Positions 1 through 6,440 of a stretch of 6,614 nucleotides of DNA are shown here, in pieces (position 1 is the stretch's first letter; each line of letters begins with the position of its first letter). The translations under genes and the position numbers were made by a program. This stretch comes from Bacteroidota bacterium (GTDB lineage Bacteria; Bacteroidota; Bacteroidia; Chitinophagales; Chitinophagaceae). The notes under the pieces are model-generated. The model was not told the DNA's origin. It saw only the letters and a program-made list of their open reading frames with translations, and did no database searches. Location of the stretch: assembly GCA_023427575.1 (NCBI GenBank), contig JAEZAY010000438.1:1-6614 (forward strand), in the 5' to 3' direction.

Positions 1-10
1 GATTTATTCC

Positions 11-40
11 GGAGCCCGATTTTTTTGCTCCACTTTTTTT
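11..40 (+). terminator. Possible intrinsic terminator of an off-window gene
   Basis: GGAGC (11-15) can pair with GCTCC (27-31) across an 11-base loop, and the 3' arm is followed almost at once by a run of seven T (34-40). This is the layout of a weak rho-independent terminator for a rightward gene ending left of the window. The stem is only 5 bp, and its 3' arm overlaps the arm of another inverted repeat (29-55), so the two structures are mutually exclusive. No reading frame entering from the left edge could be supported. Confidence 0.35.
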
Positions 41-55
41 CTAAAAAAAAGTGGA
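29..55. repeat. 12-bp inverted repeat with T/A-tract arms
   Basis: Arms 29-40 (TCCAC followed by seven T) and 44-55 (seven A followed by GTGGA) are perfect reverse complements around a 3-base loop (CTA, 41-43). The structure would fold in RNA from either strand. No T-run follows the rightward 3' arm, so it is not a classical terminator by itself. It could be part of a transcription stop for the off-window gene or a dispersed intergenic element; the window holds only one copy. Confidence 0.5.
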
Positions 56-160
56 AGAGGTGATTTACAATGACTGCCCGTAATTAGCTATTGATAAAGG
101 TTTCCGGTGAATAAGAAATGATTAACCGGACACCAATGCCGAATAATCTTAAATTAGGAA

Positions 161-1285
161 ATGCAAATCTTTCTTATCCCCATCCTCATAATCGCTGCTA
201 TGGCTTCCCGGCAGCAATCGGATAATCCGCTGATAGATAAAAACGCCACACCGGAAACCATCGCGCTTTTTAAAAATTTGAAGAGGTTGTCTAAAAATCA
301 TACGCTGTTCGGGCATCAGCATGCAACCGAATACGGGCATGGATGGTATGGCGATTCAAACCGTTCCGACGTGAAGTCCGTTACCGGATCGCATCCGGCA
401 GTGATTGGAGTGGATCTGTTGGGTTTTAGCGGGTTCCCGGAATCAGTAATTGAAAAAAATAAAAAAGATCTGAGTAAAATAGTAACGGATACCTATAACC
501 GAGGCGCTGTGATTACGATCGCCTGGCATTTTAATAACCCGGTATCGGAAGGGGGCTTTTACTGGAAAGACAGTGTGTCGCTGCCGGCCGTCCGGTACAT
601 TATTCCCGGTGGTGAGGCGCATGAAAAATACCGGCAGATCCTGGCCGGGATCGGGGAATGGGCGAAGGGAACTATTGGCGCCGATGGGAAGGTCGTACCC
701 ATGATTTTTCGTCCTTTTCATGAGTTTGACGGAGGCTGGTTCTGGTGGGGAAAGCCGCATTGTACAAAAGCGGAATTCATCGCGCTATGGCGATTTACCG
801 TTTCCTATTTACGCGATACCATAGGTGTTCGAAACTTCATCTATGCCTTTTCACCCGATAATCGTTTTAATACGGCTGAAGAATTTCTGGATCGCTATCC
901 GGGCGATGAATGGGTGGACATGCTTGGTATGGATAATTACGGCGACATGGGCCGGGACGGCTATAAGTTGGAATCGGCAACCCGAAAGCTGAAAATTGTT
1001 TCGGATCTCGCCATCAGCAAAAACAAACTGGCTGCTTTCACCGAAACCGGTCTCGAATCGCTGCCCAATCCGGTCTGGTGGACGGAGGTGCTGCTGAAGG
1101 TTATGAAAACAAAGGGCCTGGAACTTTCATACGTGCTGGTTTGGCGCAACGATGTAAAAAGCAATACTCATTTTTACGCGCCCTATCCCGGCCATCCAAA
1201 TGTGCCCGATTTTATCCGGTTTTACAATGACCCCTTTACCCTTTTTGAAAAAGATCTGGATTCTATCTACAAATGGGATCACTAA
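161..1285 (+). CDS. Secreted glycoside hydrolase family 26, probable endo-1,4-beta-mannanase
   Basis: Probable retaining endo-beta-mannanase that hydrolyses internal beta-1,4-mannosidic bonds of mannan or glucomannan outside the cytoplasm. The 374-residue protein is a single GH26 (beta/alpha)8 domain without extra modules. Visible family motifs are WHFNNP at 122-127, RPFHEFDGGWFWWG at 184-197 with acid/base Glu188 after His187, MDNY at 257-260, FTETG at 293-297 with nucleophile Glu295, and Trp328 in a late LVWRND motif that fits the -1 subsite tryptophan. Residues 3-15 form a hydrophobic signal peptide with likely cleavage after AMA (13-15). It has no lipobox cysteine, and unusually its n-region carries no Lys or Arg. 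The start is the first ATG after an in-frame TAG at 155-157, so no longer form is possible without a frameshift; Met14 is a less likely alternative. Other GH26 activities (beta-1,3-xylanase, lichenase) cannot be excluded. No SusC/SusD or other glycan genes lie in the window. Confidence 0.88.
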   Translation: MQIFLIPILIIAAMASRQQSDNPLIDKNATPETIALFKNLKRLSKNHTLFGHQHATEYGHGWYGDSNRSDVKSVTGSHPAVIGVDLLGFSGFPESVIEKNKKDLSKIVTDTYNRGAVITIAWHFNNPVSEGGFYWKDSVSLPAVRYIIPGGEAHEKYRQILAGIGEWAKGTIGADGKVVPMIFRPFHEFDGGWFWWGKPHCTKAEFIALWRFTVSYLRDTIGVRNFIYAFSPDNRFNTAEEFLDRYPGDEWVDMLGMDNYGDMGRDGYKLESATRKLKIVSDLAISKNKLAAFTETGLESLPNPVWWTEVLLKVMKTKGLELSYVLVWRNDVKSNTHFYAPYPGHPNVPDFIRFYNDPFTLFEKDLDSIYKWDH

Positions 1286-1395
1286 AACATTGCAGGATGG
1301 GGATCATTGTGCCCGGATCTGAATTTTCACCAATGAATCGGAAAAGAGATTTCAGCCCAATCCCGGGGGCAGTCAGAAGGCCTTCCCCTGGTTCC

Positions 1396-1433
1396 GAGTG
1401 GATGTTTTTTCAGATTTGGCCACTCATTTTTTT
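1396..1433 (+). terminator. Candidate intrinsic terminator after the GH26 gene
   Basis: GAGTGG (1396-1401) and CCACTC (1420-1425) are perfect 6-bp inverted arms separated by 18 bases. An A and then seven T (1427-1433) follow directly. Position (about 110 bases after the GH26 stop) and T-run fit a rho-independent terminator for that gene, which would make the next gene a separate transcript. The long loop makes it only moderately convincing. The rest of 1286-1489 shows no gene; a short frame there is an overlapping shadow. Confidence 0.45.
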
Positions 1434-1489
1434 CAAATACAACGCATGGTTCAAAACCTCCGTCTTTATACCCGTTAAAACGAATAAAA

Positions 1490-1798
1490 ATGGATAATAA
1501 GCGTAAACCGGTTTCCCTGCTTTTTTGCCTGTTAATGGATTTTCTGGGTTATGCAACCTATGCGATCCCTTTTTTAGGTGAGTTTGCCGATATTGTATGG
1601 GCGCCCCTGTCTGCATTTATATTCTTTAAAACCTTTGGTGGATGGAAAGGTGCTTTCGGTGGGATTTTCAATTTTGTGGAAGAGATAATGCCGGGACTGG
1701 ACTTTATTCCAACCTTCACCATAACCTGGGTGGTTAAATATTTTACTGAAAAAAAGACCGCTGTACCGGTGAAGCCGATTATTTTATCTGGCAGATAA
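1490..1798 (+). CDS. Small membrane protein of unknown function (102 aa)
   Basis: I do not recognise a named family with certainty, although the wording resembles conserved uncharacterised membrane proteins seen in Bacteroidota. After a short basic N-terminus (MDNKRK), residues 8-30 are hydrophobic with a Gly-Tyr-Ala-Thr-Tyr motif (20-24). A second hydrophobic stretch covers about 35-48 (IVWAPLSAFIFFKT). Next come a glycine-rich turn (50-58), an acidic NFVEEIMPGLDFIP segment (61-74), a third hydrophobic piece at 75-82, and a basic tail. Conserved-looking Asp, Glu and Pro inside or beside membrane segments (Asp17, Glu31, Asp34, Pro39, Glu64, Glu65, Asp71, Pro74) suggest function and not random coding. 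The ATG follows an A-rich stretch (ttaaaacgaataaaa) without a Shine-Dalgarno, usual for Bacteroidota. The gene lies between a candidate terminator upstream and stacked hairpins downstream, so it is probably transcribed alone. No function is proposed. Confidence 0.75.
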   Translation: MDNKRKPVSLLFCLLMDFLGYATYAIPFLGEFADIVWAPLSAFIFFKTFGGWKGAFGGIFNFVEEIMPGLDFIPTFTITWVVKYFTEKKTAVPVKPIILSGR

Positions 1799-1804
1799 AA
1801 TCGG
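1775..1804. repeat. Near-perfect palindrome spanning the stop codon of the small membrane protein
   Basis: ATTTTATCTG (1781-1790) and CAGATAAAAT (1792-1801) are perfect 10-bp arms around a single G at 1791. Outside them CCGATT (1775-1780) and AATCGG (1799-1804) are also complementary in a slipped register. The TAA stop (1796-1798) sits in the right arm. It could add to termination, protect the mRNA 3' end, or bind a dimeric protein; the sequence alone does not decide. Confidence 0.5.
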
Positions 1805-1824
1805 TTCTATTAAAACAAAACCGA
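1801..1824. repeat. Short inverted repeat between palindrome and terminator
   Basis: TCGGTT (1801-1806) pairs with AACCGA (1819-1824) across a 12-base AT-rich loop. It lies directly between the palindrome at 1775-1804 and the strong hairpin at 1830-1853, and its left arm shares bases with the former. Six bp is weak on its own; it is listed because it belongs to a run of three consecutive foldable elements. Confidence 0.3.
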
Positions 1825-1858
1825 ATTAAAAAGGCTCCGGTAAGGGAGCCTTTCGATT
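1825..1858. terminator. Bidirectional intrinsic terminator between convergent genes
   Basis: AAAGGCTCC (1830-1838) and GGAGCCTTT (1845-1853) form a perfect 9-bp GC-rich stem with a 6-base loop (GGTAAG). Read leftward, the stem is followed by TTTTT then AATT, a good rho-independent tail for the kinase gene, whose stop lies about 60 bases before it. Read rightward, the stem ends in TTT followed by CGATTTTATT, a weaker tail for the small membrane protein gene. Its place between two convergent genes fits a shared two-way terminator. Confidence 0.8.
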
Positions 1859-1914
1859 TTATTAGATTCTGTATGCATCCATTCAGAACTGTCGGAACTG
1901 GAAATAGAGCGGGT

Positions 1915-4900
1915 TTAATTGGCAAGTTCGTTTTGTATGGCCTGCCTGATTTCTTCAAGTTTAAAGGGTTTAGAAACATAGGCATTCATTCCGGCATCAA
2001 GGCATCGTTCGCGGTCGCCTTTCATGGCATCTGCCGTCAGGGCTATGATGGGAATGCTTCTGTATGGCTCCGGAAATTTCCGGATCTGCCGGGTTGTTGT
2101 ATATCCATCCATTTCCGGCATATTAATATCCATAAAGATCAGGCTTGGATGCAATGAGGGCAATATTTCCAGGGCCTGTTTTCCATTGTTTGCTTCCACG
2201 GTTTTGAAACCCATCCGCGATAACACTTCCGTTATCAGCATCATATTAATGGGATCATCTTCTACAACCATCACCGTTGATGAATCGGAAATTTTCTCAA
2301 TACTTGGGATCAGTACCTTTTCCGTTTTTGATACGGGGCCCGTCATAAACAGCGAACACAAAAGGCTATAAAGCTCAAAGGTTTGATCCGGCTTTGTAAG
2401 CAAGCGGTTAAATCCTGCTTTTTCCGCTTCATTCTGATATTGCGTTTTCTCCATGGCGGCAACCATTAATAATCGCGGAATTGAAGCCGTGGCCGGGTTG
2501 CTTTTTAGTTTTTCGCCCAGTTCCAAACCGCTCATGCCCGGCATATGCAGATCTGCAATGATCAGATCAAAAGGTTCCCGCGTTTTGATCATCTCCAGCG
2601 CTTTCTGACCATTGGAAGCAAGCTCGCAATCTATCTTGAAGCAGGTCAGAATTTCATTCATAAGCCACTGGTTGGTCTTATTATCATCCACCACCAACAC
2701 TTTTTTAATTGGAGGCAGATGGTCGGCGACGATCTGGGGCTGCTGGTTCAACACCTGCATGGGAATATGCAATGTAAATGTGCTCCCCTTGCCCATCACA
2801 CTTTTTACCGTCAGGGTGCCGCCCATCAATTCTGCCAGGCTTTTCGAAATGGTCAGGCCAAGCCCGGTGCCACCGAAATGCCGGGTGGTAGATGAATCGG
2901 CCTGGGTAAAGCTTTCAAAAATTTTCTTCAGCTTTTCACCGGAAATACCAATCCCGGTATCACGAACGGCAATCTCCAGGTCGAGGTACGATAAACCATC
3001 ACGGCGGTAAATTTGTCCTGCTTTGAGTACAGAGATCAGGATTTCGCCGGAGGAAGTAAACTTGATGGCATTACCAAGCAGGTTTACCAGGATCTGGCGG
3101 ATTCGGACGGGATCGCCGTTAAACTGGGCGGGAAGATCGGGCTGGATATAACAAAGCATCTCGAGGTTTTTCTCAAATGCTTTTACGGTAAGAATATCCA
3201 CGGTTTCTTCTACCAGTTCGTCCAGTCTGATCGGGGTTTTATCGATGTTCAGTTTTCCCGCTTCAATCTTGGAGAAGTCGAGAATATCATTGATGATACC
3301 CAATAATCCAAAAGCCGATTTTTTTACATTGCCCAGATAATCACGCTGCGATTTTTGCAGGTCGGTGGTAAGCACCAGATCGGTAAATCCGATGATGCCA
3401 TTCATCGGTGTTCGCAGTTCATGACTCATATTGGCCATAAACTCACTTTTGGCGCGGCTGGCCGTTTCAGCAAGGTCTTTCGCCAGAACCAATTCTCTTT
3501 CCATCTGTTTGCGTTCTATAGCCGCAGCTAAAGTAGAAGCAAAGGATTGCAGAATTGAAAATTCGGTGATGGTCCATTCCCGTTCATTCTGGCAATCGCT
3601 GAAACCAACAAATCCCCAGAATTCATTTAATGAAAAGATCGGGATCACTGCGAGTGCCTTCACCCCGGTATCGTTAAAGTACTGGTTCAGCCATTCCCCT
3701 TTTGCATCTTTTGTATTACAGAAATAAATATCCTCTTTGCGCAGGGTTTGAATGATTTCACTGTCTTCAAGCAGGGGCAGATTTTGTTTTTCATCCTGTG
3801 GCGCCGAAAGCTCGCCGGTGAAACTATCCCAGTGTACAAGCTGGCTGGTAATCACCGTTCCGTTCTGATAGTTATAGTCATTTTTAAATACATTCACCGC
3901 ATCTACCTGCATTTTGATCCCAAGTAGCTGTATGGCTTCGCCGATGGCATCTTCCAGACTGTTGTTAATGATCAGCTGATGTGTGGCTTCAGCAACGGCC
4001 TGTAATAACTGATCCTTCCGGCGTAGGGTATCTTCTACTTTTTTGTTTTCGGTGATATTATGCGCAAAACCCAGTACGCCCCAAATATATCCATCCGCAT
4101 CGCGCAGGGGTACTTTTACAATGCTCATAAACTGCGGTTTACCATCCACGATAGTCAGCTCTTCCGGAATGTATTTCACTTTTCCGGTATTAACCACTTC
4201 CTTATCGTCGTTCCATACTCCTCTGATATCTTTTTCCGGGTTCCCTACCACCAGTTCGGCGGGAAATCCCAGCTCAATATCATTCTTTCCAACAAAATCC
4301 TGTGGCGACATTTTCAGGCTGTCGGCATGTGCCTGGTTGACCAGCAAAAACCGGTGACCCAGATCTTTAATATAGATCCAGTCGGGGGTTGAATTAATAA
4401 CGGTTCGCAGCAATTCTTCCGACTGTTTCATTTCTGCCAGCAATTGTTCACGCTCGGCTTCCACGCGTTTGCGCTCGGCAATATCTCTTGTTGTACAGAT
4501 CAGGCGAACTACTTTTCCTTCCTCCTTCACTGTTTTTACGATCGATTCAAGCCATACATACTCATCGTCGATGGTGCGCATCCGGTATCGGATTGTAAAC
4601 GATTCACGCTCCTCCAGAGTTGGAAATTCGGGCGAAATGGAGAACTTGAAAAGATCTTCCGGATGAACAAAATTCAGAATTGGCTGCCCTTCCACCTGTT
4701 CAGGACTGAACCCAAGTATTTTCTGTACGGAGGGTGATATATAGCGGAGAGTGGTATCGGGCAGATGTTCAGAGATCAGATCTTCGGAATGTTCGGCAAG
4801 CAAACGGAACTTCCGTTCGCTGTTCAGCAGGGCCTCTTCCGCTTCTTTCTGAAACGTGATATCCTGGGTAATGCCAAACGCTTTCTGGGGATCAAGAATT

Positions 4901-6276
4901 TTTACATTGATCAGCAAATGCCGGATCATTCCCTTCGCGGTTTTTATCCGGAAATTGGCCGATACCTCCAGGTTATGGCGAAAGCGGTTCTTTACAGCAT
5001 CCTGATAGGTTTCATTCAGGCAGGCCTGGTCTTCCGGCACAACATACTGATGCAAGAAATCTTCAAAATTCATCAGCTCCGATTCATCCTGATTGATGTC
5101 CAGCAGGCTCAGCAGCTCCTTGCTCACTTCAAACTCATGGGTATGAAGGCTGATCTTGAAGCTTCCCATTTTCGCATAGGTCATGGCGTAAGAAGAGGTT
5201 TGAATGGCCTCTTCACGCATGCTTTCAGCAATCACTTTATCGGTTACATTAATCCCAATCGCCTGCAGTTCGCCTGCAACGCCATTATTATCAAGAAGGG
5301 CGATCATCTCCCATTCTGTCCACACAAATTCCCGCGAGTTGAAAATCTGGGTCCGCAGTCTCAGTTTATGGATCTCACCCGGATTTTCCCAGCATTTGCT
5401 GATCAGCTTCCGGTATTCATCCAGGTCTTCGGTAAAAAAGATTTCTTTATAATATCTCCCCCTGATCGAATTTTCAGTGTGACGGAATGTTTTCAAAAAT
5501 TCAGGATTGGCATAGGTGATCTGTCCCGTATGATCAATCCGGATAACATAATTGGTTTGGGAATTCAGAATCGAGCTGAGGTAAATCTTTTCATTCAGCA
5601 GATCATTTTTTGCTTTCTGCAGATCCAGGTAATTTTTCTGGTTGGACTTAAATAAAGGCTCCAGCACCAGTAAGCTTAAACAAAGTAAAGCAATGATCAG
5701 CGAGGCCAGCTTTCCGGTATTGATGGAGTTGGCGGCCTGGGCGCGGGCATGTATTTCCTCCTTATAATAATCGGTAAGATCGGTCATTATGGAAAGAAAT
5801 CGCTCTTCATTATACCGCAGTTCGCGCAGGTAAATCGCGCGGTTTATCGCCAGGGTAGCTGAGTCGGAATGCAGAATTTCATTGCCGATAGCAGTAATTG
5901 GTCTGAGATGCGCTCCAGCCCGGGCCAGGTGGATTCTAACTTCAAAATCGCGGGGCGGAGTGGGCAGCTCTCCTATATTTATTTCGGTATTAAGATAGCG
6001 CTGATTGGAATCAATTTTTAAAATCGCATCGGCCAGATGCTGGCGGGATTTCGCTTCTTCTGTAGAACTCAGCGTTTGCTGCAGCAGAATGGTGGATTCC
6101 TTTGTGATCAACTGGCTGAGCATTTGCTGCGTACCCGCAACACTTACTACAACCGTCAGGTTCCCGTTTTCTTTCGACTTTTCCTGGATCAGGAGATAGC
6201 CAAAGAAATTGGATAACAGCAAAATAGCAAGCACAAATACTCCTAACCGGAACAGCCTGCGGGTGGAACTGATCAT
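1915..6276 (-). CDS. Membrane-bound hybrid histidine kinase (PilJ-like sensor, 4 PAS, GAF, HisKA, HATPase_c, 2 REC)
   Basis: A 1453-residue inner-membrane sensor that should autophosphorylate on histidine and pass phosphate to its own receiver domains. Order: TM1 about 10-30; extracytoplasmic helical region 31-188 with a PilJ/NarX-like VAGTQQMLSQ motif (46-55); TM2 about 190-208; PAS repeats about 231-350, 360-478, 485-603 and 620-747; GAF about 757-920; coiled linker; HisKA about 942-1007 with SHELRTP and phospho-acceptor His952; HATPase_c about 1053-1173 with N box Asn1069, G1 DTGIG (1106-1110), G2 GGTGLG (1135-1140); REC1 about 1192-1310 (Asp1197, Asp1198, phospho-Asp1242, Lys1295); REC2 about 1334-1450 (Glu1339, Asp1340, phospho-Asp1383, Thr1414, Lys1436). 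In REC1 the switch Thr/Ser is Val1272. There is no Hpt and no DNA-binding domain, so output must go through separate partners, none of which is adjacent. The ATG at 6276 gives basic residues (RR) just before TM1 and is A-rich upstream without a clear Shine-Dalgarno. The ligand is unknown. Confidence 0.93.
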   Translation of the reverse strand: MISSTRRLFRLGVFVLAILLLSNFFGYLLIQEKSKENGNLTVVVSVAGTQQMLSQLITKESTILLQQTLSSTEEAKSRQHLADAILKIDSNQRYLNTEINIGELPTPPRDFEVRIHLARAGAHLRPITAIGNEILHSDSATLAINRAIYLRELRYNEERFLSIMTDLTDYYKEEIHARAQAANSINTGKLASLIIALLCLSLLVLEPLFKSNQKNYLDLQKAKNDLLNEKIYLSSILNSQTNYVIRIDHTGQITYANPEFLKTFRHTENSIRGRYYKEIFFTEDLDEYRKLISKCWENPGEIHKLRLRTQIFNSREFVWTEWEMIALLDNNGVAGELQAIGINVTDKVIAESMREEAIQTSSYAMTYAKMGSFKISLHTHEFEVSKELLSLLDINQDESELMNFEDFLHQYVVPEDQACLNETYQDAVKNRFRHNLEVSANFRIKTAKGMIRHLLINVKILDPQKAFGITQDITFQKEAEEALLNSERKFRLLAEHSEDLISEHLPDTTLRYISPSVQKILGFSPEQVEGQPILNFVHPEDLFKFSISPEFPTLEERESFTIRYRMRTIDDEYVWLESIVKTVKEEGKVVRLICTTRDIAERKRVEAEREQLLAEMKQSEELLRTVINSTPDWIYIKDLGHRFLLVNQAHADSLKMSPQDFVGKNDIELGFPAELVVGNPEKDIRGVWNDDKEVVNTGKVKYIPEELTIVDGKPQFMSIVKVPLRDADGYIWGVLGFAHNITENKKVEDTLRRKDQLLQAVAEATHQLIINNSLEDAIGEAIQLLGIKMQVDAVNVFKNDYNYQNGTVITSQLVHWDSFTGELSAPQDEKQNLPLLEDSEIIQTLRKEDIYFCNTKDAKGEWLNQYFNDTGVKALAVIPIFSLNEFWGFVGFSDCQNEREWTITEFSILQSFASTLAAAIERKQMERELVLAKDLAETASRAKSEFMANMSHELRTPMNGIIGFTDLVLTTDLQKSQRDYLGNVKKSAFGLLGIINDILDFSKIEAGKLNIDKTPIRLDELVEETVDILTVKAFEKNLEMLCYIQPDLPAQFNGDPVRIRQILVNLLGNAIKFTSSGEILISVLKAGQIYRRDGLSYLDLEIAVRDTGIGISGEKLKKIFESFTQADSSTTRHFGGTGLGLTISKSLAELMGGTLTVKSVMGKGSTFTLHIPMQVLNQQPQIVADHLPPIKKVLVVDDNKTNQWLMNEILTCFKIDCELASNGQKALEMIKTREPFDLIIADLHMPGMSGLELGEKLKSNPATASIPRLLMVAAMEKTQYQNEAEKAGFNRLLTKPDQTFELYSLLCSLFMTGPVSKTEKVLIPSIEKISDSSTVMVVEDDPINMMLITEVLSRMGFKTVEANNGKQALEILPSLHPSLIFMDINMPEMDGYTTTRQIRKFPEPYRSIPIIALTADAMKGDRERCLDAGMNAYVSKPFKLEEIRQAIQNELAN

Positions 6277-6440
6277 TGTTTTCTAAGGGTGTTAGGCCTA
6301 AATAACTCTGAAACAGCCAATTCTATTGAGTGCAGACGAATATTTATTTTATTGTTCAGTTTCCTGCCGGTCACAGGCGAGGGGCTCAGCCAGCTTTGCA
6401 AATTCCGAAAAGAAGATCCGGGTTGGCCGTATTTAGAAAA
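6277..6440. other. Intergenic gap between mqnC and the kinase gene
   Basis: These 164 bases must hold the 3' end of the mqnC transcript and probably the kinase promoter. I see no convincing terminator: CCTG (6362-6365) and CAGG (6374-6377... approximate) style short pairings lack a T-run. An AT-rich patch at 6340-6354 could serve as a promoter region for the leftward kinase gene, but I could not match a clean Bacteroidota TTG / TAnnTTTG pair. Cotranscription of the two genes is possible but not shown. Confidence 0.3.

Noticed and set aside
1..60. Possible tail of an upstream protein entering from the left edge
   Set aside because: All three plus frames stop within about 75 bases and the translations are dominated by the T and A tracts; no family is recognisable.
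118..225. Short plus-strand frame (about 35 codons) starting at ATG 118 and overlapping the GH26 start
   Set aside because: It is out of frame with GH26 and has no recognisable content. It could be a leader peptide, but nothing else supports it.
443..760. 105-codon minus-strand frame inside the GH26 gene
   Set aside because: It is antisense to the catalytic motifs of GH26, and its translation shows no family features.
1273..1497. 74-codon plus-strand frame bridging GH26 and the small membrane protein
   Set aside because: It overlaps both neighbours, runs across the candidate terminator at 1396-1433, and its translation looks like non-coding sequence.
2024..4737. Several 97-132 codon plus-strand frames inside the kinase region
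   Set aside because: All are opposite the kinase coding sequence, have no domain-like content and no independent start signals; they are shadows.
4765..5655. Long 296-codon open frame on the plus strand opposite the kinase
   Set aside because: It lies wholly antisense to the PAS-coding part of a well-supported kinase gene, its translation is Phe/Ile/Gln-rich without a recognisable domain, and it is explained as the mirror of the kinase codons.
1915..6276. Reading the kinase as a hybrid two-component system with fused DNA-binding output (HTCS)
   Set aside because: There is no Reg_prop beta-propeller or Y_Y_Y domain and no AraC-type helix-turn-helix; the protein ends with the second receiver domain.
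6340..6360. AT-rich patch considered as kinase promoter
   Set aside because: No clean TTG / TAnnTTTG pair at proper spacing could be found on the minus strand, so no promoter feature is claimed.
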